From NCBI GenBank assembly GCA_026261815.1, contig JAMPIT010000379.1, forward strand, positions 22,826,001-22,890,000: a DNA stretch of 64,000 bases. The letters are read 5' to 3'. The notes beneath the pieces were generated by a model. The model saw nothing but the letters and a program-made list of their open reading frames with translations, did no database searches and was not told the DNA's origin. Below, piece after piece: positions 37,701 through 49,443 of this stretch. The position numbers were made by a program, and so were the translations under genes. Within the stretch, counting starts at the first letter, position 1; each line of letters starts with the position of its first letter. The stretch comes from Monarcha castaneiventris obscurior. Taxonomy: Eukaryota > Chordata > Aves > Passeriformes > Monarchidae.

Positions 37701-40700
37701 GGGGGAAATAAAAAAGAAACTGACCCATTTTCAGTGGCCAAGATGAAAAAAGAGAAAAGAAAATATATAAAAAACTAGACAATATATAAAACAATAGACA
37801 GAATATAAAATAGTTTAAAGGTAAATAATAGAAAAAAGTTTAAAACTAATGTAATTTTTATGCTTTTTTCAGTTTTACCAGTCTAGGTTACTGTTGTCTG
37901 GAAACACAACTTCAGTAATGGTTAAAAAAAGACCATTATCTAAGGTGATACATTTTCATATATGCTTATCTAGTCATTGCCCTGAACATCATGGAAAGTC
38001 ATCTATCCTGACAATATGTCTATATTAACATCTCTGCTAAGGCAGGAGGCCAGAAACTGATTTTCTTTACAAAACACAGTTATGAACCTGCTTTACTGGA
38101 ATAAGATACTTTGAAACCCAGTTTTTAGCGAGATGCAGAACCTTAAAATATTTGCTCTTCTGAGACAGATTATTACCTATACTGATCTTCAGGTCAGTAG
38201 GATTGTAATTAAAAAATCTGTACTCAAGGAAAGCAAGACAAAAATCTTGTGAAATCAGAGATGTTCTATTCTTGAACAATATATTTTATTTTCGTTGCTA
38301 TTATTATGTGTTTTTAATTGGTGCTCAAGGAAAACATTGAGTTGATTTTGTTATAACAGTTCATTGCAGCTGCTCACAAGTTGGATCATCAGGGGTATAC
38401 ATGGCAGTAAAACAGTAGAGATTATAAATCAGATCTAATTTGGACAAAAATCAATACATACTTCCCATTTTTTAAGCAAGAAATCACCATCACTTTGGGA
38501 TAACAAACATATCAGATCCACGGTATTTAAAATGTGCCAGAAAGTATAAAATCCTTTTTAGGAATCATTCCTTGCTAAGGATCCATGATCAGAAAGATTT
38601 CTTCCATTCTCTTTGCTACTCAATTCTTTTAACTGTTTCCCACGATAGAATTCATTAAGTAAATTCAGAAATGCCAGGAACTATATTTTAAAAAGACAGT
38701 AACATCTTTATTAACTTTGTTCCCATCACAAAGCTTTTCTTTGCTTTGAAAGGCGACTGTGTACCTGTTGGATTCATGCAGAGAAAAGTGGAGAAAAATC
38801 TGCTTGCAGAAGCATCCTCAGGAAAGACATACATTGTACAGATCCCAGAAAAAATTTCCAATTATACAAGATTTAATCAAGCATTGCCTGCTATGGACAT
38901 ATATGTCTGGGGATCTCCAGCAACTTTACTTGGACCCTTGGTAGCTGTTAAGCTCAAGAATTCAGTAAGATGCTCAAAACAGAAAGTGTTTCAAGTGCTG
39001 TAAAGTTGAACAGAATGAAAATAAATTGCTTTTCCTCTCCCATTTTGTATGAACTAATGTTTTGATACTAAAGTGTTCTGCAATCACTCAGTTAGAGCTG
39101 TTTGACTCTTCAGTCCAGTCCTACTGCTGGAGACCTACAGTATGGCATCAAAGTGATCACTGGTAAAATGGGCAATAAATTGTAAATATCAACCTTTCAT
39201 GCAGGTTTTACACTTCGATAAGAGCTGAGATAGTGCACTGAAATAAAATGTCTTCTTCTACACTACAGCATTTTCAGTTTGGAAAACACTATTACATTTC
39301 AGGTCATATAGCTTGCTCCCTAAAGTGAGATATTTACTAATTTAGAAGGTGCTATCAAAAATAGCAAGAAATAGGAAATGAAAGAGAGCAAAATAGTGAT
39401 AACTTTCCTGGCACAATAATCTCTGGGGCTTTGACCCAGCAAAAAATCCTCTTTGCTTAATCTGGAATGTGCTGGCAAAAGTACCAAATAAGATATCAGG
39501 AAAGACAAATAGATTTCTGTGGTGGAGGGGATTGTATTAACCTATCACCTTTACTGAAATGATTACTTTGTTTGGAATGATTCTTTCTTAAAAGCCATAG
39601 TGGTTTTGTGTACTAACGACAGGGGGAGACAGAATATCAAACATTAATATCTTGGCAAACACTTTCATCTGATAGATATGACATGGTTCAGGATTCTACT
39701 TTCATTTTCCTTTGGTGTAAGATTCACCTATTAATCATCTTGGATGCAAATAAACGTCTTTAATAATATTTAGATACAAAAGAATGTTGTATGATGTAAG
39801 CACTCAGATGTGAAAGCACTCAGCTAGTTTATGTGAGGTATTTTGAGATCCCCAGAAAAAAACCCAAACAGTATCACAGATGACAACAACAATATATTTC
39901 AAAAAAATATCTATAATCTCTTGTATGGAAGACATTTTTTCACAGAAATGCTAACTCCTTTGTGCTCCCATACATAGTATTCAAATAAAATATGCAGATT
40001 TTTAAAACAAAATTTTGCAATTTTTAAAATGTCTTCTTGATTTTAAACACTTTGTTGATTACAATTGATATGAGCTTTGTTTTTCTGGCTTTTCTGCTTA
40101 GTTGTTAGCAGATGTTAGAGTGCTGTAATTAAAAAAAAAGATTTCTGTATGGCTAAGTATCATGTTAAATATGGGTGTATTCCTTATTTGTGGGAAGTTA
40201 TCTTGAACTGAATGTACTAACACAGAAGGCAAACTTCATGAAGATTCCAAATGCAGACAAGAATAGATAACTGTCAGTTACCAGCAGCATCTGAACATGA
40301 TGATATGAAGAATATGAAGAATATTAGATCCAAACTACTTTTTTTCCTAAAGAAATTTTCTTTTATCAGATGTGTGTTAATAGACATTCTGACTTACTAT
40401 TTCAGCTAATAGAAAATAAAGTCCTCAGAGCTATATTGACTTTACCATGGAAGAACTGAGGTACTGAGGTACTTTTTCCTTTAAAAATACCATTAACAAG
40501 AATTCTACATAATTAAAAACCTTGTCTTAGTTCACGTCATTTCACTCTCCACACTCCAGTCTGTTTTCTACCTTAGCTTTTTTTTTCCTCAAATAATTAA
40601 AATATGCTGAAATTCTTGAAGCTGAAACAATTGCTTTTTTTCTTAATTTAGAAACTATAGGATCAGCTGCCTGAAAATGAACCCATTAAGTGGTAATGTC

Positions 40701-42129
40701 TTTATTTCAAGCACTTAAGGTCCCATGTGCATATAGGTTCATCAGAGGTTCTACAAAATGAAGGAAATCCTGGAACAGCTACTGGTCCATCGTGACAATA
40801 TCCATTTTCTAAAACAAGAATGGAGATCTTTTCTAAGGGACTCTTATGTGAATTTAAAAGCATTGTTAACCTTTGTTAGTAACATTTGATATGCATATAT
40901 ACACTTATACCTTGACAAACATTTAGCTCTCCTGTCCCAAAGATGGTTGACTGCTGTGCTTTCTGCTCATCATTCTCCAAATCTTGGGTCCACCTTTCAT
41001 CTTGATGTGGTCCACAGATCCCTGAAGGACTTAGCTACCCTGACAGCTAGGGGAGAGCTGGTCTCTGCAGCTATCTGATTTATCATTTAATATCTCCATT
41101 CCCAACACTTTGGGCTTGTGATAGAGGCTCAAAGAGCTCTTGCTACATACATGATGTTCTCTTTAACATTGTTCTCTATTAAAAAGGAAAGAATTCTAGC
41201 CAGGCTATGGAAAACATCCCTTCCTAAGAGTAAGACAGCAGAAACAAAATCTCAAGGAACCAGTGAAGCTCAGGGTCCCACCTTGGGTCATTTGGCCATT
41301 GCCAAGTTACAGGAGCCAAGTGTTTGAGCTCCTCTAGCTTAGAGATGTTTCTGGCCTTCAGCTCTGGCCCTGTAGATTTGGGACCAAACATCCTCTGCCA
41401 GTTCTACTTGCCATTTTCTTAAAAACATCAGCAATATTTGGGTAATGCATCTCTATTTTATTTAAGGTATACCTAGAGAGATTATATATAATAAACTATT
41501 GTGCTGAGGCATTTATCTTTGTAACACTGAGAGGGGTAACTTGGGAGCAATGTATAGTAGACATGAAGATAAATAATGCTGCAGGGCATAGTATCATTTA
41601 TAAAATATTCCCGGCACTCTAGGTTCCATTTCATTATTAGATTTTTAAAAGGAACCATTTTCTTGGTTAGTTTCCAGAGCTAGCAGCCACAGTGGCTAAT
41701 TTCAAATTGCTTGAGGCCTTGGAAACAAAGATGTATTTGTGCAAACACTGCCTTAAATGCCAATAAAAAATGTGAGCAGGACCCACTCAGCCTTGTAAGT
41801 GAATTATACACAAGACAGTTTTTCTCATCACAAAACCCCATCTCCCCTAAATTTTTCCGTCATGCACTAGCATTTACAGGACAGATTTCAAAGTGACAGA
41901 ACTACTGGACAGGGAGAAGGATACCTAACTTGGATGGCTAACTTATATAGCTATTCAACACAGATATAGCTTCCTGTGGTGAACACTTTATTTTGGTCAG
42001 TGTGTGAAGCCCTTCCTCTTTCCCTATCTCCGCTGAGATCTCTCCTGGACTATATTCAAGAAGGATGTGGGACAAAAGCAGGAAGTCCGAGGCAGATCAG
42101 CAGGAATTATTAAGTGTTTAGGTGTCAAG
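37701..42129. other. Mostly unclassified DNA with one exon candidate
   Basis: Apart from the candidate exon at 38753-38964, no gene or retroelement is recognisable. Several short A- and T-rich runs occur. Confidence 0.5.
38753..38964 (+). CDS. Candidate internal exon, unknown protein (weak)
   Basis: A 212-bp open segment with plausible splice borders. A T-rich tract ends TTTGAAAG (AG at 38751-38752) before it, a TATTAAC branch-point-like motif lies about 40 bases upstream, and GTAAGA follows at 38965. Read with one base borrowed from an upstream exon (phase 1) it gives about 70 codons ending on a codon boundary (phase 0). The peptide includes VPVGFMQRKVEKNLL and a hydrophobic VWGSPATLLGPLVAV segment. 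I recognise no family. A second frame is also open across most of it, which weakens the case. It may be a chance pseudo-exon. Confidence 0.25.
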
Positions 42130-42505
42130 GCTTGAAAGAATTTGGGTCCTTCAGCCTAAAGAAAAGGAATCTGAAGGGAGAGCACAGCAGTTACTGGTAC
42201 ACAACCACTAAAAAAATTTGCAACAAGAGATAGAATTAAATATTCTTCATGTCCACCATGAACAGAAGAATCTTAAAAGACAGTGAGGGAAGTTGAGTTT
42301 AGATACCAGGAAAACCTCTGCAATGTAAAGGTAGAAAAGCAACAGGATAGGATACTGGAAATGCTGTGAAATTTTCACCACTGGAAGTCTGATGTGAGTG
42401 TTTATCTAGAGATAAAACAAGTGCAATTAACACTGCTTTGGATCTGGGAGATAGACTGTGTAACCTTTTAAAATCCTTTCAGACCAAAGATTCTGTGATG
42501 TGTTA
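42130..42505 (+). mobile_element. Old, diverged CR1 LINE 3' fragment
   Basis: It contains a decayed LFSLEKR-type region on + (GGGTCCTTCAGCCTAAAGAA, AGGAATCTGAAGGGAG), a diverged 3' body and a residual AAGATTCTGTGATG tail at about 42489-42502. Divergence is much greater than in the copies at 25730 or 54160, so this is an older insertion. The left border is approximate. Confidence 0.75.
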
Positions 42506-45500
42506 AAAAATGCTACATAATAAATATATGCCTAAATGCTAGTGATAAAGCAGTACAAATATAAAATTAATCATAATCATTCAGCAGTGCATCTTATCCC
42601 AGAACTGTTAGCTTTCTTTTTTTAGGTAATGGCACCATTTAGCAAGAGCATGATAAATTATTTATCCTAACAAATGAGCTTAGTTAGCTTAGACAAATGA
42701 CTTATTTTATGGTTAATTCAGTATGTAAACTTTAGACCTGGTGGAGTAGAGTTTAAGCCTATTTTGAATCAGATTCTGTTACTTGAGGTGATCACTTGCT
42801 TTCCCTTCACCTTTAGTTTTTCACCTGTAAAAGGAGGATAACATCTTTTCCAGACTTTAATTAGTTACTATAGGAACATGTAGAATAAAAATGGAAACTG
42901 TGGCTGTATACTTTCTTTAGATAAACAAATTCCCTGGAAAAGGTAGAAAAAACCCAATTGATGTTTTAAGACTAAAACCCTCATTGCCTACCAAATTATG
43001 CCTTTGGGGTTTTTTTGGTATTTTGTTTGTTTGTTTTGTTTTAGGGTGGAATGGGTGGCACTGGCTGTCCCTTTCAAGAGTATCTTTTCTATTTCTAACA
43101 TCATGTAATTATGGGATTGTAGCAATGAAACCAGGGCTTATTCCAGGTAACAAAATTTGAATATCTTGTATCTTCCAATAGGTGAAATAAATTATGTCTA
43201 TTAGTGTAGTAGCAGACCACTTCTTTTAATCATGCAATGTAAGATGATGCTGAAATGATCTGCACATAGCATCAAGCATCAGGAATAAAAAGCCAGCATT
43301 AGCATAGGTATCATTTTATCACTGTTTAATAATTTCCCTAAACAACCCAAAAGTTAAGGTTTCGTTTTATGGTTAGCATTTTAATGAAAACTACTTCTTT
43401 CATATTTCAGGAGAGTTAGCCTGGCAGATATAAATTTATTGAGCCTTAAAAGTGTTTCTTGGACCAAATTACTCCAACGGCCATCAATTTGTTGTGAATA
43501 ATTGTTTTCAGTCAGATATATTTGAGTTTATGCAACATATGTAAACAAAGTTTATATGAACTTTTCCAGAGAGGTGAATGGGAATTTAAGACCAGCATGG
43601 AATAAAAAGAAAACTTTCATGCCTCTAAGCAAAACCCCTCCTGAAAAGGTCAGAACCACATCCTAAAAGTTGCAAACTGGCTCTTCACTCATGATCACTC
43701 AGTACACAAGCTTGAGAAACTAAGTACAAGCCTTCCACCAGCACTAGACTCCCACTACCTAAAGACTGCAACAACCTATTAATTCTTCAAGTTCATTCAC
43801 CTGTAAGTGCTGGATCTCTCTCCATGGGGGGGAGGCTGTACCAGGGACTCAGCTCAGACTGTATTTGATCTTACCTGCAAGGTGACTGAAGTGCAGCAAT
43901 CTGCACAGATGAGTGTTTTCCTGTACCTCCTCCCTTGGCTCTCCTGTGCACAGCAGACTCTGACAGAATTTCTCTGTTTAGTTTGTGGTCCTATGAGCTG
44001 AAATTGGTCCTCCTTTTCCTTTTGGTAGTGTTAAATGTCAGTTATTTGAGGATTTGTAGTCATAATGCGTTTTTTAGACTGTTGCTTTTTCTCACTTATG
44101 TTAGAGGGAGTGGCATATATATTTTTAACTAGGAGCTATAAAACATAAAAAGACACAAATCGTAATGTTTTAGCTGAAATGCAGTGAAAAAAATAATGCC
44201 TTAAAACCCTAACTAAGAGTTCTATCTATTTTTCTAATATAAGATTCCTAATGAAGTATGCCTGTTTGTGAAGTGTGATTCAAAAGAAAAGCATACTATT
44301 TTTATTAACTACATTTGTCTCGTTGAATTCCTCCCTCAAACTAGCAGACTCTTTTCCCAGACTTTGCAAGACATAAAAAATGAAACACTTCTATTTGACT
44401 GAAAGATTTATAACTCATTTTGGTTTTGATGGACTTGCCATTTATGGCTTTCACATTAAGTTTAACACATTTCAGCATGTCACTATGAGCCTGACATACA
44501 GAACAGATATAATAACATTTCTTCCCTGATGTTCAGTCTTGGAGCGTATTCAGTGACTGCTGTCATAGCTGGACCCGTGGTGCGAGGCAGATCATTTTGC
44601 ATGTGTCACAAACGCGCACTCATGCCTGCATATGTGCAGAATCCAAGATTGTAGAGAAGGCTGGATGACTCACCTCCAGAGCTTCTCATGTTTTTTGTCA
44701 GCTAGGTTGGATACAGGGCCCTCTTTTTGTGCAAAGACTTCTAGGATCATCCTCCACATTCTCTCTTGCTCACAATCTCTTTATTTTTTTCCCCATATAT
44801 AAATCATTTTATGTAGTTCATATGCCCTGGTTTTGTTTCAGTCCTGTTGTTTTTCATGCCACCCTCAAGGTATATGAAAACAATGTTCATACATAAATTT
44901 ATTAAAATGCTTTTGGTAAAGTGAGACGAAGTTTGGTTCACTGATGCTCTCTGCGTGTGACAATACCAGAAGATCCAGAGATTCTTCAGAGACAGGATAA
45001 TCTGTCAAGGGAAAAGCAAAAACAATCAACAAACCAACAAAAAAATAACACCCCAAACTGCACTTAAAAGCCAGATATGAAACTTTACATAACGTAGTCT
45101 ATTCCCAATATATCTGCAAGAATTTGTCACTAGAAAAAATAGTATTCTGTCTTGACAAAAATAAGGAAGAAAGTTGTTCCTATTTTACAGGTTGAGGCTA
45201 AGACCCAAAATCTGATTTGATGGATACCCTTTATTTCTGTAAGTCATTGCACTGAAACCCTTTCTAATCAGAAAACAAATGGCAGAATAACATGCATGCA
45301 TATTCCAGAATCAGGAACACAACATATGCACATAATCTTCACTTTCAAGCCATGATTTTGTTCAGTCAGACCACATGTATCCATATAGCTTTTGTGTTTC
45401 TCAAAACTAATTTCATACTTTTATAGAGAAATATAATAATAAAATATGTTTTCACAGTTGAACATCCAGAAGACCTAATTTTATAGCCTTTTGAATGAGC

Positions 45501-46769
45501 ATGTAAGTTTAATTGTCTTTCTTTTTGCTTAGTCATTGTCAAGAAATCTTTTGGTAGGTGTCCCATGACATATTTCAAATAAATTTGCTACATCATTAAA
45601 TATCTTTCGTGTTACCTGAATATTAGTGGTGAAATATTAATTTGTGTGTGTGTACACTCTTCTGTTTCTCACAGTGCTTCAATACAGCTTAATTGGCTTA
45701 GCTTTTTCTGCAGAACGTCACCAACAAGTGCATTTAAGAAATCTTTTGAAAAGTAAGATTAAAAGGGTATTGCTTTTTGTGTTCCCATTTGCACTGTGGA
45801 CATTAGTACCACCAAAGAAAATCATGAAACAAATAAAAATGGTCATCTGATGGTCTATAGAAGAAACAACTGAAAGGTGTATGAAGACAAGGTAAATTGT
45901 GTGTAGCTGTTTGGAGAGTGCCACAAGTTTCACCAAGTCACTGGCAGTAGAACTATGATCTTTTCCAAGGCTTGATATGCGGACACATCAAAAAGTTCAG
46001 GGAAGTCAAGGATACAAAGAATATTTAAAATTCAGCAGAGCAGCTAGTGGAAAGTCGGAAAAAAGGAGATTGTGTCTCTCTAGAAAATACTCTTTGGAAA
46101 AGAATTAATCAACCTAGGGAAAAATGCACTTACTGACTGAAAGAATGAAAATATTTCTGCCTGAAATACAGCTTCTTGAATACGGCTTTCAGACCTTAAA
46201 CTGCCAAACAGTTGATATTAGAGTAATGATGACACCATGAACTCTATCATGTTACTATGAAATCAGTTTAACAAAGGACTTATTTTTTAGGGACAGGTTG
46301 TCAATCACACCTTAGGCAAGATAAGCTACTTGTGGGCAAACTTCAGAGTCTCTAAGACAGACTTCTGTAGATGAATATCCGCTGGATTACAGTGAGCAGT
46401 CAGCTCTGTGGCCTGATGCTGCTTCAGGAGCAGGAGAGTCTCTTGCAGTCCTCTAGTCTTTGATGTTGTGGCTTATGTGAGGCTGTGGAGACCACTTTTT
46501 AGAAAACTTTTCTGATAAACAGCTCTCCCTCTGTCTTCAGATGAGTATCTATTTCCTCTTGGATTCACTCTTTTTGGCTTCTGGTATTACAGCTTCAAAA
46601 ACTGTGAGATTCCTGAAATGAGGAATTTTGAAAAGCAAAATTACTGAAGGGCTGCCCTGCAATACTGGGTTGCAACTGATAACAACAAGCAAAGGTGTGT
46701 TACAAGACTTCCTTTAACTGAGCTTGGAAATGGAAATATTCTTTACAGAAACACTTGGAGCTGTGGTGG
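42506..46769. other. Mostly unclassified DNA with one weak exon candidate
   Basis: No recognisable gene. T/G-rich low-complexity sequence lies near 43005-43045, and a short GT run near 45642-45653. The only coding candidate is 45675-45752. Confidence 0.5.
45675..45752 (+). CDS. Candidate 78-bp exon, unknown protein (very weak)
   Basis: A strong acceptor-like tract (CTCTTCTGTTTCTCACAG, AG at 45673-45674) precedes it and GTAAGA follows at 45753. It is open in a phase 1-1 reading of 26 codons that includes LQYSLIGLAFSAERHQQ. No family is recognised. Short symmetric pseudo-exons with good splice motifs are common in non-coding vertebrate DNA, so confidence is low. Confidence 0.15.
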
Positions 46770-47085
46770 ATCAGAGTGGTGGATCATCCAGCCTGCCTCA
46801 CCACAGACTTCTGGGCAATATCTGCACCAGTGCCTGGAGCACCTCCTTCCCCTCCTTCTTCATTGGTCTTGGTGTCTGCAGAGCTGTTGCTTTTACATAT
46901 TCTCACTGTTTTCTTTTGGCTGCAGTTGTGCAGGTTATTTTCCCCTTCTTACATTCGTTATCCCAGGGGTGCTACCATCATCACTGATGGGCTCAGCCTT
47001 GGCCAGCAGCAGGTCCATCTTGGAGCTGTCTGACACTGACTCTTGAACATGGGGGAAGCTTCTAGTTACCCCTGAAGGCCTCCAC
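46770..47085 (-). mobile_element. LTR fragment (family A), U3 part
   Basis: On the + strand it carries AGTGCCTGGAGCACCTCC, GTCTTGGTGTCTGCAGAG, GGGCTCAGCCTTGGCCAGCA and GGTCCATCTTGGAGC. Each corresponds in order to the reverse complement of the copy at 18686-19701 (its 18780-19000 part). It is therefore a minus-oriented fragment of the 5' U3 region, truncated at both ends. Open frames of 87 and 92 codons here are by-products of the LTR. Confidence 0.8.
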
Positions 47086-48659
47086 TTCCAAAATGGCCAA
47101 GAAAGCTCAGCTCAGGACTCCTAACCACAAGTTCAGTAAGTTCTTTGAAGGCTATGGAGCCAAAGTTAAAATCTAAGCTTGAATTCAAATTTCTAGCACA
47201 GAGCCTTGCCAAAGATGAATTTTTGATGTTTCTCCAAGCATTTTTCTTCTACTAAGCTTGATGTCTCAGGTGAAAAACTACATTAAGCCAGATGGCATAG
47301 CTGTAAAAATATGTGAGTAAAAGAGTCCTAGAAAAAAAGCAAATTTAAATGCTAAAGAATAAAAATAGAAAAAAAACCCCAACCAAATACAAAAATCCCC
47401 TAAACTACAGTACAGAAAGGTTTAAGCAGTGCCATAAGTAACAAGTAAAAGTAAAGGTAGTGATGGAGAGGAACTAAGAGTAAGCAGGAATATGCAGAGG
47501 TGAGCAGAAGTGGGTAAGGGATGCCACACACTGTGGTTGGGGTAGAACACAGAACACTGAACACCCACCACTGAATATATTCCCACACTCAGGGAATCTA
47601 CCTACAGACAACAACTTAGGGGAGAAATTTTAACTATAACAGGGTATTATACTCTGGCAGGTGTATCACTTGATTGAAGTACTGCCTGTCTCTACAGCCA
47701 CAGCAAATCATGAAAGCAAGTATGTGAGTTAGTTGTGCTTTAGAAAGGTACTTCTAATTCCTCTCCTTGAATCATAGCTATAGGTGTTTGATTTTTTAAC
47801 ACAAAAAGCAATCACATCCCAAAACGAAGATGAATGTGTCTCCATATTTCTCACACGCAGGTGCTGAAATATTTCTTTCTCAGTGTAAACACACATAGTG
47901 CCTGAAGTACAGCTAGTTGCAGAAAGCTGATGGGCATCAAGCAGCACAAAGCAGTAATTTGTCAGCATTGCAGAGCTGCAGACTCGAGGCAGAGCAGCAG
48001 CTGCTAACAGGTGCCTTATTTTATGCACCATTATTTGTGTTCAACCCCTTCCCATTCATTGCTGAGGAATGGAAAATTTGACATTACCACTCCCTAAAAA
48101 CTTTTCACACTTTAAATTTCTATAACAGTTCCATTACACTCAGTGTATGTTGGACTAGAAAGTACAACACAGAAGCACAGGTGTGGTATTTGCTGAAGTA
48201 AGGCAGAAAAGAGACAGAAAGCTATGAGGTAGGTGTGGTTCATCTGTCACAATGTGGACAGGTCAATGTTTAACAGAAAAAGAAAGTTGTAGTTTCACGT
48301 GGCCAGGGGTGACTCACTGTCTGAAAACACAGACTCTAATGGGGTTTTCTGTGAAAAGGAGCAGACACAAACCTGCCTTTGCCACTGGCTCTGCACTAAA
48401 AGCACAAGATGAAATGTAGACATTACCATACACTGCTGCAGATTTCAGCAGGCCCATTCCTCTACAAATGAAATAGCAGCAACACTTTTAAATCAACCCA
48501 ACCTTATTTTTGACTTTCAAATATCTGCCTCTGCAATGGTGTTAACTTTCAAATAAAAACAATACATGAGAGTAAACTTATCAAAGAATCAAGGAGGGCA
48601 TAACTAGTGGAACATTTTATTGTGGGTTTGTTTGTAGTTTGGTTTGGGGTTTTCTTTTT
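47086..48659. other. Unclassified DNA, no gene seen
   Basis: No recognised element. A 100-codon minus frame at 47729-48031 has no motif. Confidence 0.5.
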
Positions 48660-48907
48660 GTGGTTTCAGATAAGTCATTAAGCCTTCATTTTTTTCAAAG
48701 TGAAATACAATTTGTGAAAGCAAAACAAAGCAGTCACTAAGAAGCACTAGACTCTAATGTACTAGCAAGCAAATCCCATGGCAAGCATAAAACCCTGTCA
48801 ATTCATAGCTGAACAGCAATATCAGCTACAAATATGACCTAGCTTATTCCAGCCAAATCTCTTGTTATCTCAAAATCTTTAAGCCCCATGTTGGGCACCG
48901 AGACAAT
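48660..48907 (-). mobile_element. Probable retroviral leader remnant next to LTR
   Basis: Reading leftward on the minus strand from the LTR at 48908, a primer-binding-site match is followed by a GAGATAACAAGAG segment. This is the expected order for the untranslated leader of a provirus. How far the leader extends is uncertain; 48840-48907 is the best-supported part and the left border is a guess. No gag open frame follows. Confidence 0.5.
48883..48899 (-). promoter_or_regulatory. Retroviral primer-binding site remnant (tRNA-Lys type)
   Basis: The minus strand reads GGTGCCCAACATGGGGC, close to the primer-binding site used by retroviruses primed with tRNA-Lys1,2; I count 15 of 18 positions conserved against the motif I recall. 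It lies just inside the U5 end of the LTR at 48908-49443, exactly where a primer site belongs. This identifies that LTR as a 5' LTR. Confidence 0.7.
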
Positions 48908-49443
48908 CATCATGGTTTAACCTCAGCCAGTAACTAGGCACCACACAGCCACTGGCTCACTCACCCTGCAGTGGCATGGGGGAGTGAATTGGAAGAGCAA
49001 AAGGGAGAAAGTTTGTGGATTGTGATAAAGACAGTTTAATAGGTAAAGCAAAGCAAAACAAGGAATTGATTTGCCACTTCCCATCGGCAGGCAGGTATCC
49101 AGCCATCTCTAGGAAAGCAGGGTTCCATCATGCCTAATGGTTGCTTGGGAAGACAGAAGTCATCATTTCAAACCTTCCCCCCTTTCTTCTTCCTCAGCTT
49201 TATAGACTGAGAGTGACACCGTATGGCCCCTTTGGTCAGCTGGGGTCAGCTGTGTCCTCACCCAAATCCGTGTGCATCCCCAGCCTCTTGACTGGTGGGG
49301 TGGTGTGAAATGCAGAAAAGGCCTTGGTGCTGCATAAGCCCTGAACGCCTTGCAAAAATCAGAGGTGAAAAAAAGGAAGAGATCATTAAGGTAAGTAGGA
49401 ACAAGCTCCATGAAGAAGCAGTGTAAAGTGACCCTCATAAACA
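48908..49443 (-). mobile_element. 5' LTR of a degraded endogenous retrovirus (family B)
   Basis: The + strand carries TCATGGTTTAACCTCAGCC near the left edge and shares, in order, the CAGTTTAATA, AAGCAAAACAAGGAATT, TTGCTTGGGAAGACA, TTTGGTCAGCTGGGGTCAGC and GCAGAAAAGGCCTTGG blocks with the solo LTR at 33485-34052. Orientation is minus. A TATAAAG box reads on the minus strand at 49198-49204 and an ATTAAA polyadenylation-signal variant at 49035-49040. An adjoining primer-binding site shows it was part of a provirus whose body is now missing. The right edge is degraded. Confidence 0.9.

Noticed and set aside
33485..49443. Possibility that the two family B LTRs at 33.5 and 48.9 kb bound one 16-kb provirus
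   Set aside because: They share orientation, but the solo LTR at 33.5 kb has its own flanking duplication and the intervening DNA shows no retroviral genes and includes an unrelated CR1. Two insertions are more likely.
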